Of a DNA stretch of 64,000 bases, positions 1-8,440 are shown in pieces. Under the pieces are notes generated by a model that saw only the letters and a program-made list of their open reading frames with translations, was not told the DNA's origin and did no database searches. Source of the DNA: Streptomyces sp. B1I3 (GTDB lineage Bacteria > Actinomycetota > Actinomycetes > Streptomycetales > Streptomycetaceae); NCBI RefSeq assembly GCF_030816615.1, contig NZ_JAUSYD010000001.1:4176501-4240500 (forward strand), read 5' to 3'. The position numbers and the translations under genes are program-made. Within the stretch, counting starts at the first letter, position 1. Each line of letters begins with the position of its first letter.

Positions 1-6
1 GAACCC

Positions 7-1065
7 GTGACCATCACCGCCGGCCCGCCCGTCAGCCCCGCTCGGCGCCGTAGCGCCGAACTCGAACAGCAGCTCGCCGAGGCCCCCGGCCGCTTCCGCG
101 TCCTCACCGGGGACCGGCCCACCGGCGCCCTTCACCTCGGGCACTACTTCGGCACCCTCCACAACCGCGTGCGACTCCAGGACCTCGGCGTGGACGTCTT
201 CGTCCTCATCGCCGACTACCAGGTACTCACCGACCGGGATGTCGCCGAGCGGCTCACCGAGTACATGGAGGGGCTGCTCCTGGACTATCTGGCGATCGGT
301 ATCGACCCGGCCCGCACGACGGTGTTCAACCACAGTGCGGTACCGGCCCTCAACCAGCTGATGCTGCCGTTCCTCTCGCTCGTCTCCGTCGCCGAGCTCG
401 GCCGCAACCCCACCGTGAAGGACGAGATCGCCCACTCCCGGCAGGCGGCCGTCAGCGGGCTCATGTACACCTACCCGGTGCACCAGGCGGCCGACATCCT
501 CTTCTGCAAGGGCGACCTCGTGCCCGTGGGGCAGGACCAGCTGCCGCACCTGGAGATCACCCGGACCGTCGCCCGGCGCTTCAACGAGCGGTACGGAGCC
601 GTCTTCCCCGAACCCGACGCGCTGCTCTCCGCCGCGCCCCTGCTGCTCGGGACCGACGGCACCAAGATGAGCAAGAGCCGGAACAACTCCGTCGCCCTGG
701 GCGCGAGCGCGGACGAGACCGCCCGGCTGATCAAGGGCGCGACCACCGACGCCGACCGGCACATCACCTACGATCCCGAGGCGCGGCCCGGTGTGTCGAG
801 CCTGGTGCTGCTGGCCGCGCTCTGCACGGACCGGGACCCGCACGCGGTCGCCGAGGAGATCGGGGACGGTGGCGCCGCCGCCCTCAAGCGGACGGTGACG
901 GACGCGGTGAACACCCGCATGGCGCCGATCCGGGCCCGGCGGGCGGAGTACGCGCAGGACATGGGGTACGTCCGGTCCGTGCTGCGCACCGGTAACGAGC
1001 GGGCGAACGCGATCGCGGAGGCGACCCTGGACGAGGTGCGCCACGCGATGGGAACGCCACGCTGA
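7..1065 (+). CDS. trpS: Tryptophanyl-tRNA synthetase
   Basis: Charges tRNA-Trp with tryptophan in the cytoplasm. The 352-residue protein is the normal length for a class Ic synthetase. Both signature motifs are visible: HLGH (HIGH motif) at residues 43-46 in the Rossmann fold and KMSKS near residues 220-224. The start is GTG at 7; only six bases precede it, so the promoter and any upstream tryptophan-responsive leader lie outside the window. It converges on the TrkA-type gene with a 30-base gap. Streptomyces genomes often carry two TrpRS genes, one housekeeping and one auxiliary (in some species indolmycin-resistant); which one this is cannot be decided from the sequence alone. Family assignment is secure. 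Confidence 0.93.
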   Translation: MTITAGPPVSPARRRSAELEQQLAEAPGRFRVLTGDRPTGALHLGHYFGTLHNRVRLQDLGVDVFVLIADYQVLTDRDVAERLTEYMEGLLLDYLAIGIDPARTTVFNHSAVPALNQLMLPFLSLVSVAELGRNPTVKDEIAHSRQAAVSGLMYTYPVHQAADILFCKGDLVPVGQDQLPHLEITRTVARRFNERYGAVFPEPDALLSAAPLLLGTDGTKMSKSRNNSVALGASADETARLIKGATTDADRHITYDPEARPGVSSLVLLAALCTDRDPHAVAEEIGDGGAAALKRTVTDAVNTRMAPIRARRAEYAQDMGYVRSVLRTGNERANAIAEATLDEVRHAMGTPR

Positions 1066-1095
1066 AAGGGCACCGGAGCGGACGGCGCGGGTGCG

Positions 1096-3096
1096 TCAGC
1101 GGGCCGACGAGTGCTGCCGGCGCAGGAGTTCGGCCAGACCGCGCCGGGTCGCCGCGATGACCACCCGGTCCTCGGCCCGCAGTACGTAGCCGGGGTGCAG
1201 GTCCCAGACCAGGCCCGCCGGCCGGTCGGGCCCGCCGGGGCCCGTACGGCCGTACGGCGGGACGGCGGCCAGGTCCGGGACGCGGTCGGCAGGCGGGGTG
1301 GCGTCCAGGGCCAGGACGCGCCAAAACCCCGGGCGGAACGCCTGCGCGACGGTGCGGCCCTCCAACTGCGGGTGGCCCGCCACCTCCAGGGCGGCGAACA
1401 GCATCACCTTGCGCTCGACCGGCACCGCACCGAGGATCTGCCGTCCCATCATGGCGCCTGCGAACGAGGGGGCGGCCAGGTGGGACACGGAGCGGGAGCG
1501 GGTCAGGGCCTGGGGGTGGGCCGTGCGCAGGGTGCGGTAGACGGCCGTGGCGAACTCGTCGTCGTACAGGCGCAACGCCACCCGGAGGTCCGGCTGCACC
1601 GAGCGGGCGTACAGCGCGGCTTCGAGGTTCGTCGTGTCGCTGCTGGTCAGAGCCAGCAGCGCGCGGGCACGCCGGATCTTGGCGGCCTCCAGGACGCCCT
1701 CCTGGGTGACGTCCCCGAGGACGGTGGGCACGTGCATGCTGCGGGCCAGCGGGATGCCGCGCGCCTCCGGGTCCTCCTCGACGACGACCACCGGGATGTC
1801 CAGCTCGCGGAGCCGCACCAGGACCCTCGTACCGATCTTGCCGAGGCCCAGGAGCACCACGTGGCCGGAAAGCCCCCTCGGGGGCCTGCGCAGGGAGGAC
1901 GCGGCGCGCAGCGAGCCGAACGCCTCCAGGACGGCGGCGACCAGCAGGGGCAGCAGGAGGAGCCCGGCCGTTCCGGAGAGCAGCTGGATGATCTGGCGGG
2001 ACGACGGATCCGTGTCCTCGACCGCCGGATCGCCCATGGCGAGGAGGTCGAGCATGGTGAGGTAGGCGGCGTGCAGCGGGCTGTCGCCGGTGGTCATCAC
2101 CGACGCGACGGCCAGGGCGACGACGGCCGCCGCGACGCCCGCCGCCGACCGGCGCAGCCGCCGGGAGAAGATGTGGCCGAGCGGCGCGCCCCGGCCTCCC
2201 ATGCGGGTGGGTGCCCCGACCGGTCCGGCCTGGCTGATGGCTTCCAGGACCACCGTGCCCCGGCCGGTGGCAGCGGCCACGGTCGCCTCGTCCGGCAGGA
2301 GCCGGGGCCCCTCGTCGCCGCTGCTGTCGGAGCCTTCGGCGCCGGCCGGGTTCTGGGTGGTGGACGAGAGCAGGGCCAGGGTGCACAGGCCGGGGTCGGC
2401 GAGTTCGCCCTGCCGGGGCGGGGTGCGTTCGGCAGCGCGCAGGAGCAGCCCCTGGGCCTGGATGACCTTGCTGCTGCCGGTCAGGGCGGTGGCGGCCAGG
2501 GCCGGTGCGGCGGTGTCGGCGTCGGACAGGACTGTGGTGGAGGCGTCCAGCGCGGCCGGGTCGATGCCCGGCATGGCGACGGCGGCGGCCTGGTCCAGCA
2601 GGGTCTCCAGGTGCTGGCCGAGCTTGCGGTTGTAGAGCCGGATGACCAGGCGCAGGCGTGGGTTGAGCCGCCGTGCGGTGAGGGCGGCCCGGATGTTGCG
2701 CTCGTCGTCGTCGTAGACCAGTGCGAGGGCGGCGGCCCGGTCGACGCCCGCCAGTTCGAGTACGTCGTCGGAGGGCTCGTGCGCCTCCATGATGTGTACG
2801 GCGTCGACGCCGGCGTTCGTGTCGTTGTCGCCGGTCCCGCCGGCCGGTCCGTTGCGGCTCATGGCCGCCGACATTCGGCCGAAGAGGGCGGCGGCACGGG
2901 CGCGTTGGGTCAGCGGCAACTCGGGCCGGGTGGTGTCGGGCCCCGGTGGGAGCAGCAGGGTGACCCGTTCCCCGTACACGTAACGCAGCTCCACGGCGAG
3001 CCGCCGGGCGAGTGCGTCGTCGCCGCACACGACCATGTGGCCGCCTGCGGAGGGGCGTTGGGCCTGAAGGGGAATCGGGGGCACGGAACCCAGCAT
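1096..3096 (-). CDS. TrkA-N (RCK) two-transmembrane ion-channel-like protein
   Basis: A 666-residue membrane protein with two nucleotide-binding Rossmann (TrkA-N) domains. The N-terminal one is degenerate (starts HMVVCGDDALA). Two hydrophobic segments lie at roughly residues 310-395. The second Rossmann domain has a clean GLGKIG motif near residue 410 and an acidic end to strand 2 (VVVVEEDPE). The order RCK-2TM-RCK resembles CASTOR/POLLUX-like and Kch-like potassium channels, so a role in potassium or other cation flux gated by a nucleotide is the likely function. ATG at 3096 is chosen because the conserved fold starts about 20 residues later; the open frame upstream is arginine-rich shadow sequence. 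Followed by an unrelated small membrane protein gene upstream on the same strand. Confidence 0.8.
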   Translation of the reverse strand: MLGSVPPIPLQAQRPSAGGHMVVCGDDALARRLAVELRYVYGERVTLLLPPGPDTTRPELPLTQRARAAALFGRMSAAMSRNGPAGGTGDNDTNAGVDAVHIMEAHEPSDDVLELAGVDRAAALALVYDDDERNIRAALTARRLNPRLRLVIRLYNRKLGQHLETLLDQAAAVAMPGIDPAALDASTTVLSDADTAAPALAATALTGSSKVIQAQGLLLRAAERTPPRQGELADPGLCTLALLSSTTQNPAGAEGSDSSGDEGPRLLPDEATVAAATGRGTVVLEAISQAGPVGAPTRMGGRGAPLGHIFSRRLRRSAAGVAAAVVALAVASVMTTGDSPLHAAYLTMLDLLAMGDPAVEDTDPSSRQIIQLLSGTAGLLLLPLLVAAVLEAFGSLRAASSLRRPPRGLSGHVVLLGLGKIGTRVLVRLRELDIPVVVVEEDPEARGIPLARSMHVPTVLGDVTQEGVLEAAKIRRARALLALTSSDTTNLEAALYARSVQPDLRVALRLYDDEFATAVYRTLRTAHPQALTRSRSVSHLAAPSFAGAMMGRQILGAVPVERKVMLFAALEVAGHPQLEGRTVAQAFRPGFWRVLALDATPPADRVPDLAAVPPYGRTGPGGPDRPAGLVWDLHPGYVLRAEDRVVIAATRRGLAELLRRQHSSAR

Positions 3097-3113
3097 GCCT
3101 TGTCCTGCCTTCG

Positions 3114-3527
3114 TCAGTCCTGGTGCGCCCGGTGGTGGCCGGGGGCCTGGCGCGCCGGAGGTCGTGCCGCCGGGAGGCGCCGGCGGAAGCGGCGCACGAG
3201 TACGCGGGTGACCCTCCAGGCGATCAGCAGCGCGCCCGCCAGCAGTACGACGTGGAGCGCGGCCCGAACGGTGCCGGTGACGCCGCTGCGGAGCACGAGG
3301 ACCGACCCCGTCAGGCTGGTGCACCAGGAGACGACGACGACCAGCGACACGGACACGGCGACCGGCACGCCGCCGAGACCGACCGAGTCGGCGTCGAGGT
3401 CGGTGTCGAAGGCATGGTGTTCGGCGACGCCCGCTGCCACCAGCAGCCAGAAGCAGACGACGACCACCAGGGCGGCACCGAAGAGGACGGCCGGAAAGGC
3501 AAGTGCTGCGGTGAGGAATTCGGTCAT
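3114..3527 (-). CDS. Small integral membrane protein of unknown function
   Basis: A 137-residue protein starting at ATG 3527. Two strongly hydrophobic N-terminal segments (residues about 5-35 and 55-80), a third near 90-110, and a basic arginine-rich tail suggest a three-helix membrane protein with a cytoplasmic C terminus. The N-terminal third resembles the start of YqiJ-type proteins, which accompany flotillins, but no OB-fold domain follows, so this is only a hint. It ends 17 bases before the start of the TrkA/2TM gene on the same strand, so the two are probably cotranscribed. I do not recognise a named family. Confidence 0.6.
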   Translation of the reverse strand: MTEFLTAALAFPAVLFGAALVVVVCFWLLVAAGVAEHHAFDTDLDADSVGLGGVPVAVSVSLVVVVSWCTSLTGSVLVLRSGVTGTVRAALHVVLLAGALLIAWRVTRVLVRRFRRRLPAARPPARQAPGHHRAHQD

Positions 3528-3846
3528 CCGGCCCACCCCTTGCGGCGTCGCGTGCTCCTGACACGGATCCAGGGACGGCGGGCCGGCGGCGACGGGCGCG
3601 GGCGGAGCCCCGGCGCCGCGGGACCGCGAACGGTCCCGTGGCAGCCGGTCACTCTCCCCCGTGATCCCCCGTACTCCCCGTGCTCCCCCCGTACTTCCCC
3701 CGTGTGCTGCTGAACGGATGGTGTCAGCCGGAGCCCTCCCACGCATTGCCGGAATCCGGCAGACTTCGCGGTGTCGTCCTGCCGGGCACCGGCACCTGTC
3801 CGTGGCCGTCGGCGGTGGGACGGGCGCAGTTCCCAAGGAGGAGTGA

Positions 3847-4917
3847 GTGGTGGCGGAGCCGGAGATCCCCGAGAGATTCCTGGGGGACCATGCCCGCATT
3901 CTGGCCGAGGTCGCCGATACCGGCCGGCGGCTGACCCGGGACGAACTGGAGGCCCGCCGCACCCTGGGCCGGGAGGCCGCGGAGGCCGGGCACCAGCTGC
4001 GAGCCCTGGTGAGTTTCCATCTGTCGGCGACCCGCGCCGACTGGCCGCGCACCGCGGTCGGGGCGGGCACCGTCGATGCCGTACTGGCTGCCGTGGAACA
4101 GGTGGTCGACGCCTTCGCGGAGGGCTTCGAGCGGGCGCAACGGCTCACCGTGCGGCGCGAGGAGGCGGCGCGGCGGGAGTTCATCGACGACCTGCTGTAC
4201 GGGCGCAGTGACCTGGGCCGGCTCGCGGAGCGCGCCACCCGCTTCGGTCTGCGGCTCTCACGCGCCCACGCCGTCGCGGTGGCGACGGGCCCCGAGGCGT
4301 ACACCGAGAGCGACCCCGTGCCCCGCGGTGTGGAGGCGGCCCTGCTCGCCCGCTTCAGCGGCCGCAAGATCCTGCTCACCACGAAGGACGGGCGCCTCGT
4401 CTGCATCGCCCCCGGCAGTCAGCCGGACGTCCTGCGGTACTTCGCCAAGCAGGCGCATGCCGCGACGGACGGTGGCCAGGTCGCGATCGGCCGCCCGCAC
4501 CGTGGTCCGGGCGGGGTCGTCCACTCGTACGACGAGGCACTCGACGCCCTCGAACTCGCCCAGCGGATGGGGCTGGACGATCCGGTCCTGGACGCTGCCG
4601 ACCTGCTGGTCTACCCGGTGCTGACCAGGGACCGGCAGGCGATGGCCGACCTGGTGCGCAGCGAGCTGGGCCCGCTCAAGGAGGCGCGGGGCGGCGCGGA
4701 GCCGTTGCTCCGGACACTGTCGGTGTACTTCGACGCCGGTTGCGTGGCCGCCGAGACGGCCCGCCGGCTGTCGCTGAGCGTGCGGGCGCTGACCTACCGG
4801 CTGGAGCGCATCCATCAGCTCACCGGCGCGGATCCGTCCGACCCGATGCACCGCTACACGCTGCAGACAGCGGTGATCGGAGCCCGGCTGCTGGACTGGC
4901 CGGCGAACGAGTTGTAG
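3847..4917 (+). CDS. PucR/CdaR-type helix-turn-helix transcriptional regulator
   Basis: A 356-residue DNA-binding regulator. The C-terminal 60 residues carry the PucR-type helix-turn-helix (AAETARRLSLSVRALTYRLE), which is diagnostic of the CdaR/PucR group. The middle holds a GGDEF-derived segment typical of these proteins, and the N terminus is a helical sensory region. The start is GTG at 3847 (a second GTG follows at 3850), 3 bases after an excellent ribosome binding site (AAGGAGGA at 3837-3844). It stands alone, divergent from the small membrane protein gene across about 320 bases. The target is unknown; relatives control purine, sugar-acid or amino-acid catabolism. Confidence 0.85.
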   Translation: MVAEPEIPERFLGDHARILAEVADTGRRLTRDELEARRTLGREAAEAGHQLRALVSFHLSATRADWPRTAVGAGTVDAVLAAVEQVVDAFAEGFERAQRLTVRREEAARREFIDDLLYGRSDLGRLAERATRFGLRLSRAHAVAVATGPEAYTESDPVPRGVEAALLARFSGRKILLTTKDGRLVCIAPGSQPDVLRYFAKQAHAATDGGQVAIGRPHRGPGGVVHSYDEALDALELAQRMGLDDPVLDAADLLVYPVLTRDRQAMADLVRSELGPLKEARGGAEPLLRTLSVYFDAGCVAAETARRLSLSVRALTYRLERIHQLTGADPSDPMHRYTLQTAVIGARLLDWPANEL

Positions 4918-5037
4918 CGCGCGGCCACCCCGCTCCGAGCCGGGGCGGCCGGGAGCGACCGGCCGGGGTCCCGCGTCCGGACCGGGCCGGGCGCGGTGTC
5001 GGGGCACGCGAGCCCCGGCGTGGTCGGACGGAACGCC

Positions 5038-5592
5038 CTAAGGCGCGGATTCCACCAGTACGACGAACGAGATGGCGGCGCCCGCCCTGCGGTGGTCCAC
5101 CGGGTCCCCGTCGACACCGAACCCCATGTACGCGCACAGCTGCCGGGCCGCTCGGGGATGGCGGAGCGCGTACCCGGCCATCAGCTCGCCGCCCTCCTCC
5201 GGCCGGAGGAAGTGCGCGGACACCGCGTGATAGCCGCGCCCGACCTGGACCACCGCCTGGGGCGACTCCCGGAGATCGCGGTACCAGTCGGCCCGGCACC
5301 CGGACCCCGATGCCAGCGTCCAGGTCCTGCGTCCCTCCACCCACCCGGTCTCGACGACCTCGAGCGCGGTCCGCCGCGGCTCGCCCGTGTGGCGGCCGGT
5401 GTGGACCAGCAGGAGCAGGCGCCCGCGGAACAACGGTCCGAGTCCCATACGGAAGAGGTGGACGGGCATCCGTGCCACCGAGCGTTTCCAGCCGGTGAGC
5501 GGCTCGGGGCTGTGCCGTTCGGCAGGCTCCACGGACTCGGCCGGCTCCACGGACTCGTCAGGCTCCACAGGCTCCACGGGCGGGGGCGTCAC
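5038..5592 (-). CDS. Deazaflavin-dependent nitroreductase family (DUF385) protein
   Basis: About 184 residues. The pattern GRLLLLVHTGRHTGEPRRT followed by E-V-(x)n-W and GSGCRADWYRDLRESP is characteristic of the split-barrel F420-dependent nitroreductase family (Ddn/DUF385), expected to bind coenzyme F420 and reduce quinones or xenobiotics. The frame is open to 5709, but that would run across the MarR operator; GTG at 5592 has GAGG eight bases upstream and is the likely start. The N terminus has a short Glu/Pro repeat (SVEPAESVEPAE) ahead of the conserved domain. Divergent from the MarR gene and probably controlled by it. Confidence 0.78.
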   Translation of the reverse strand: MTPPPVEPVEPDESVEPAESVEPAERHSPEPLTGWKRSVARMPVHLFRMGLGPLFRGRLLLLVHTGRHTGEPRRTALEVVETGWVEGRRTWTLASGSGCRADWYRDLRESPQAVVQVGRGYHAVSAHFLRPEEGGELMAGYALRHPRAARQLCAYMGFGVDGDPVDHRRAGAAISFVVLVESAP

Positions 5593-5641
5593 AGAGCGGG
5601 CCTCGATTCGGTCGGCGGGTGCGAGGGCAGGCACAGCACAT

Positions 5642-5670
5642 TTGGTCTGTGCAAACGTTGCACAGTCCAA
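5642..5670. promoter_or_regulatory. Palindromic operator between DUF385 and marR genes
   Basis: The core TGTGCAAACGTTGCACA (5648-5664) is a perfect 7-3-7 inverted repeat. It extends to 13 bases per arm (TTGG...CCAA ends) with one mismatch. Its position between two divergent starts and its ACGT-centred form fit a MarR dimer site. Autoregulation and control of the DUF385 gene are inferred. Confidence 0.75.
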
Positions 5671-5726
5671 GCGTCGGTGCCACCTCCTGCGGCCACGAAT
5701 GCGAAGCATTCAGGGTACAAAGAGGC

Positions 5727-6239
5727 ATGCCCGATCACCCAGAGGCAGGCCCGCTCTCCGGCTCCGGAGAAGTCCCCGACGACGTCGACGCCGTGACGCA
5801 CGCGGTCCTGACCGCCTCACGGCTGCTCGTCGCCGTTGCCGCCCGCTCACTGGCGGCGGTGGAGGGCCGGGTGACCCTGCCCCAGTTCCGCCTGCTGGTG
5901 GTGCTCTCCACCCACCGGGACGCCAAACTGGTGGAGCTCGCCGAACGGCTCGGCGTCAATCCGTCGACCGCGATGCGGATGCTGGACCGGCTGATCGCCG
6001 CAGGTCTCGCAGAACGCGAGATCAATCCGGAGAACCGCCGTGAGACGGTCCTGCGGGTGACCCCGGACGGCTGCCGCCTCGTCGCCGACGTCACCGCCGG
6101 TCGCCGCAGGGAGATCGTCGCGATCGTGGAGCGCCTCGCCCCTCAGCAGCGCACGGTCCTGGTCGAGGCACTGACGGCGTTCACCGAGGCGGGCGGCGAG
6201 GTACTGCCACCGGAGGTCTACCCCCACGGCTGGACGTAG
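5727..6239 (+). CDS. MarR-family transcriptional regulator
   Basis: A 170-residue winged-helix protein. It shows the MarR layout: N-terminal dimerisation helix, VTLPQFRLLVVL, recognition helix region (LAERLGVNPSTAMRMLDRL), and the wing AEREINPENRRETVLRVTPDG, followed by a C-terminal helix. ATG at 5727 is preceded by AAAGAGG with very short spacing; an open frame extends upstream but through the operator. MarR proteins usually repress a divergent gene and release on binding a phenolic or oxidant ligand, so control of the DUF385 reductase is the natural guess. Confidence 0.87.
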   Translation: MPDHPEAGPLSGSGEVPDDVDAVTHAVLTASRLLVAVAARSLAAVEGRVTLPQFRLLVVLSTHRDAKLVELAERLGVNPSTAMRMLDRLIAAGLAEREINPENRRETVLRVTPDGCRLVADVTAGRRREIVAIVERLAPQQRTVLVEALTAFTEAGGEVLPPEVYPHGWT

Positions 6240-6277
6240 GAGCGGCCGGACAGGGGGCCGGTCGCACGTCTGACCGG

Positions 6278-6337
6278 CTGGACGTCCGGCCGCCTGGACG
6301 TCCGGCCGGCCGCCCGCCCGTCCGACCGTCCGGACGG
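6278..6337. repeat. Direct repeat and hairpin between convergent genes
   Basis: CTGGACGTCCGGCCG occurs twice (6278-6292, 6294-6308), followed by the palindrome CCGTCCGGACGG (6326-6337). It lies between the ends of marR (+) and the antiporter (-), so it may act as a bidirectional terminator. Confidence 0.5.
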
Positions 6338-6359
6338 CCGGGCGCAGGACCGCCCGTCC

Positions 6360-7673
6360 CTAGCCCCGTTTGCCGTCCCGCCCCGCGTGCTCGGGCGTGA
6401 GGTCGTCGTGGGAGGGCATCGGCGCGTCGCCCGCCACGGCGGCGGCCGGCTCGTGCGCCCCGTCCGTGGCCATCGTCATGGTTCCGTCCTTGCCCTTCCC
6501 GTTGCCCTTCCCCCTGCCCGCGAGCATCGCCTGCACCCTGGAGGCGACCGGCTCGGTCCACCGTGCAGTGAGCGGCCCGACGATCACGAGGATCAGGACG
6601 TACGCGGTGGCGATCGGCCCGATCCGCGGCTCCGTCGCCACGGCCAGACCTGCGATCACGATCGAGAACTCACCGCGCGCGACGAGTGTGCCGCCCGCCC
6701 GCCAGCGGCCCCGCGGGCCGATCCCGGCACGACGTGAGGCGTACCAGCCGGTGCCGATCTTGGTGAAGGCCGTGACGATCGCCAGCAGCGCGGCGGGGAG
6801 CAGCACGGGCGGGATCTCCGCAGGATCGGTGGACAGCCCGAAGAAGACGAAGAAGACGGCGGCGAACAGGTCACGCAGCGGCGTCAGCAGCTTGCGCGCA
6901 CCCTCGGCGACCTCACCGGAGAGGGCGATCCCCACGAGGAAGGCGCCGACGGCGGCGGACACCTGGAGCTGCTGCGCGACACCCGCCACCAGGACGGTGA
7001 GACCGAGGACGACGAGCAGGAGCATCTCCGGGTTGTCGGACGACACGGCCCGGCTGATGAGGCGCCCGTGGCGCAGCGCCAGGTACAGCACGAACCCGAC
7101 GGTCCCGAGTGCGATCAGCAGGGCGATGCTGCCACCGGCCAGGCCGACCCCGGCCAGCATGGCGGTCAGCAGCGGCAGGTAGACAGCCATGGCGAGGTCC
7201 TCGATCACGAGGACACCGAGGATGACGGGTGTTTCGCGGTTGCCGAGCCGGCCCATGTCCGTCATCACCTTCGCGATCACGCCGGACGACGAGATCCAGG
7301 TGACCCCGGCCAGCGCGACGGCCCCCACGGGCCCCCACCCGAGCATCAGCCCGGCGGCAGCACCGGGCGTGGCGTTCAGCACGAAGTCCACGACGCCGGA
7401 CGGGTACTGCGTCTTGAGGCTGGTGACGAGTTCGGAGGCGCTGTACTCGAGTCCGAGAAGGAGGAGCAGCAGGATGACGCCGATCTCCGCCCCGATGGCG
7501 GTGAACTCCTCGCTGGCGCCGAGCGGGAGGAGGCCGCCTTCCCCGAAGGCGAGTCCCGCCAGCAGGTAGAGGGGGATCGGCGAGAGACCTATCCGCCCGG
7601 CGAAGCGTCCGATGATGCCGAGTCCCAGGATGACGGAGCCCAGCTCCACCAGCAGTGCAGTCGTGTCGTGCAC
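6360..7673 (-). CDS. Cation:proton antiporter, KhtU/CPA2 type
   Basis: A 437-residue polytopic protein with about 12 hydrophobic segments, starting VHDTTALLVELGSVILGLG and containing the CPA2 signature stretch (GLEYSASELV; SAAVGAFLVGIALSGEVAEG). It should exchange K+ or Na+ for protons across the membrane. The charged tail (KGNGKGKDG, then Asp/His-rich) is probably cytoplasmic. The start is GTG at 7673, two bases after the TGA of the upstream RCK_C gene, with GGAGGG inside that gene's end, so the two are translationally coupled. The pair matches the KhtT/KhtU arrangement known from Bacillus, where the small RCK_C partner gates the transporter. Confidence 0.88.
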   Translation of the reverse strand: MHDTTALLVELGSVILGLGIIGRFAGRIGLSPIPLYLLAGLAFGEGGLLPLGASEEFTAIGAEIGVILLLLLLGLEYSASELVTSLKTQYPSGVVDFVLNATPGAAAGLMLGWGPVGAVALAGVTWISSSGVIAKVMTDMGRLGNRETPVILGVLVIEDLAMAVYLPLLTAMLAGVGLAGGSIALLIALGTVGFVLYLALRHGRLISRAVSSDNPEMLLLVVLGLTVLVAGVAQQLQVSAAVGAFLVGIALSGEVAEGARKLLTPLRDLFAAVFFVFFGLSTDPAEIPPVLLPAALLAIVTAFTKIGTGWYASRRAGIGPRGRWRAGGTLVARGEFSIVIAGLAVATEPRIGPIATAYVLILVIVGPLTARWTEPVASRVQAMLAGRGKGNGKGKDGTMTMATDGAHEPAAAVAGDAPMPSHDDLTPEHAGRDGKRG

Positions 7674-7675
7674 GG

Positions 7676-8146
7676 TCAGCCCTCCGCAATGATCTCGGAG
7701 AGCGTGTCCACGCCCTCGCGCGTACCTACGACGACGAGCGTGTCCCCGATGGCCAGCCGGAAGTCCGGCCCCGGTGACGGATGCGCGCTGTGCGTGCGCA
7801 GAACAGCCACGATCGACGCCCCGGTACGGGTCCGCGCCCGGGTGTCCCCGAGCAGCCGCCCGCCGTACGGGGAGCGGGTTCCGAGCGGGATGTGCTCGGT
7901 GACGAGGTCGATTCCCTCGGTCCGTACGGCGTCGATCGGCGCGGCATCGATGAGGTGCGCGAGTCCGGTGGCCTCGGCCGGAGTCAGAGGAACGGAGAGC
8001 AGGCACGAATCAGGGTCGTCCTTCTCGTAGAACCCCAGAAACCTCCGTCCGTCGTGGTGCACGACCACGGAGATGTGCTGCCCCGACGCGGTGGTGTAGT
8101 CGTACTGGACGCCGACTCCCGGCAGCGATGTGCGGTGGGTTCCCAT
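7676..8146 (-). CDS. RCK_C (TrkA-C) regulatory subunit, KhtT-like
   Basis: A 156-residue cytoplasmic protein. The N-terminal half is the small KhtT-type domain, and the C-terminal half is a TrkA-C fold (GRLLGDTRARTRTGASIVAV ... FRLAIGDTLVVVGTREGVD). KhtT-like subunits sense small ligands such as cyclic di-AMP, methylglyoxal adducts or pH, and control KhtU. ATG at 8146 has a strong site (GGAGGAAGCC) just upstream. First gene of the two-gene antiporter operon; the AT-rich stretch 8186-8220 upstream is the likely promoter. Confidence 0.85.
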   Translation of the reverse strand: MGTHRTSLPGVGVQYDYTTASGQHISVVVHHDGRRFLGFYEKDDPDSCLLSVPLTPAEATGLAHLIDAAPIDAVRTEGIDLVTEHIPLGTRSPYGGRLLGDTRARTRTGASIVAVLRTHSAHPSPGPDFRLAIGDTLVVVGTREGVDTLSEIIAEG

Positions 8147-8329
8147 GGCTTCCTCCCGAGGACGGCGGCGCGGCACGATGCCGCGTTTTGGTGATCTCTT
8201 TAGACACTCATTACCTTAACCGGCCCGTTCCCGGCCGTTCCGGGGCAGCGTGCCGGCCGGTACCGGACAAGGACGCAGAGTGCCCCTGACCTGGTGTTCC
8301 GTGGTGGCTGCGGTGCATGACCGCCCGTG

Positions 8330-8356
8330 GTGGCTGCGGTCCATGACCGCAGCCAC
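8330..8356. repeat. 12-bp perfect inverted repeat
   Basis: GTGGCTGCGGTC (8330-8341) and GACCGCAGCCAC (8345-8356) are separated by CAT. A near copy of the left arm (GTGGTGGCTGCGGTG...) lies just before at about 8301-8315. It lies downstream of the flotillin gene and upstream of the antiporter operon; it could be a second terminator or a binding site. Confidence 0.45.
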
Positions 8357-8384
8357 CCGCGCGGAGCCGTCGACCCTCGCGACG

Positions 8385-8424
8385 CACGCGGGCCCGGCGG
8401 GACGTGTCCCGCCGGGCCCGCGTG
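8385..8424 (-). terminator. Strong hairpin terminator of the flotillin gene
   Basis: A perfect 18-bp stem with loop CGTG starts 16 bases beyond the flotillin stop codon. The stem is almost all G/C. There is no T-run, as is common in Streptomyces. Confidence 0.8.
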
Positions 8425-8440
8425 GAGCGAAGAGAGGGCG

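Noticed and set aside
884..3561. Long plus-strand frames (714 and 816 codons) opposite the TrkA-type gene
   Set aside because: Low-complexity Arg/Gly/Gln-rich translations with no domains; compositional shadows of the minus-strand gene.
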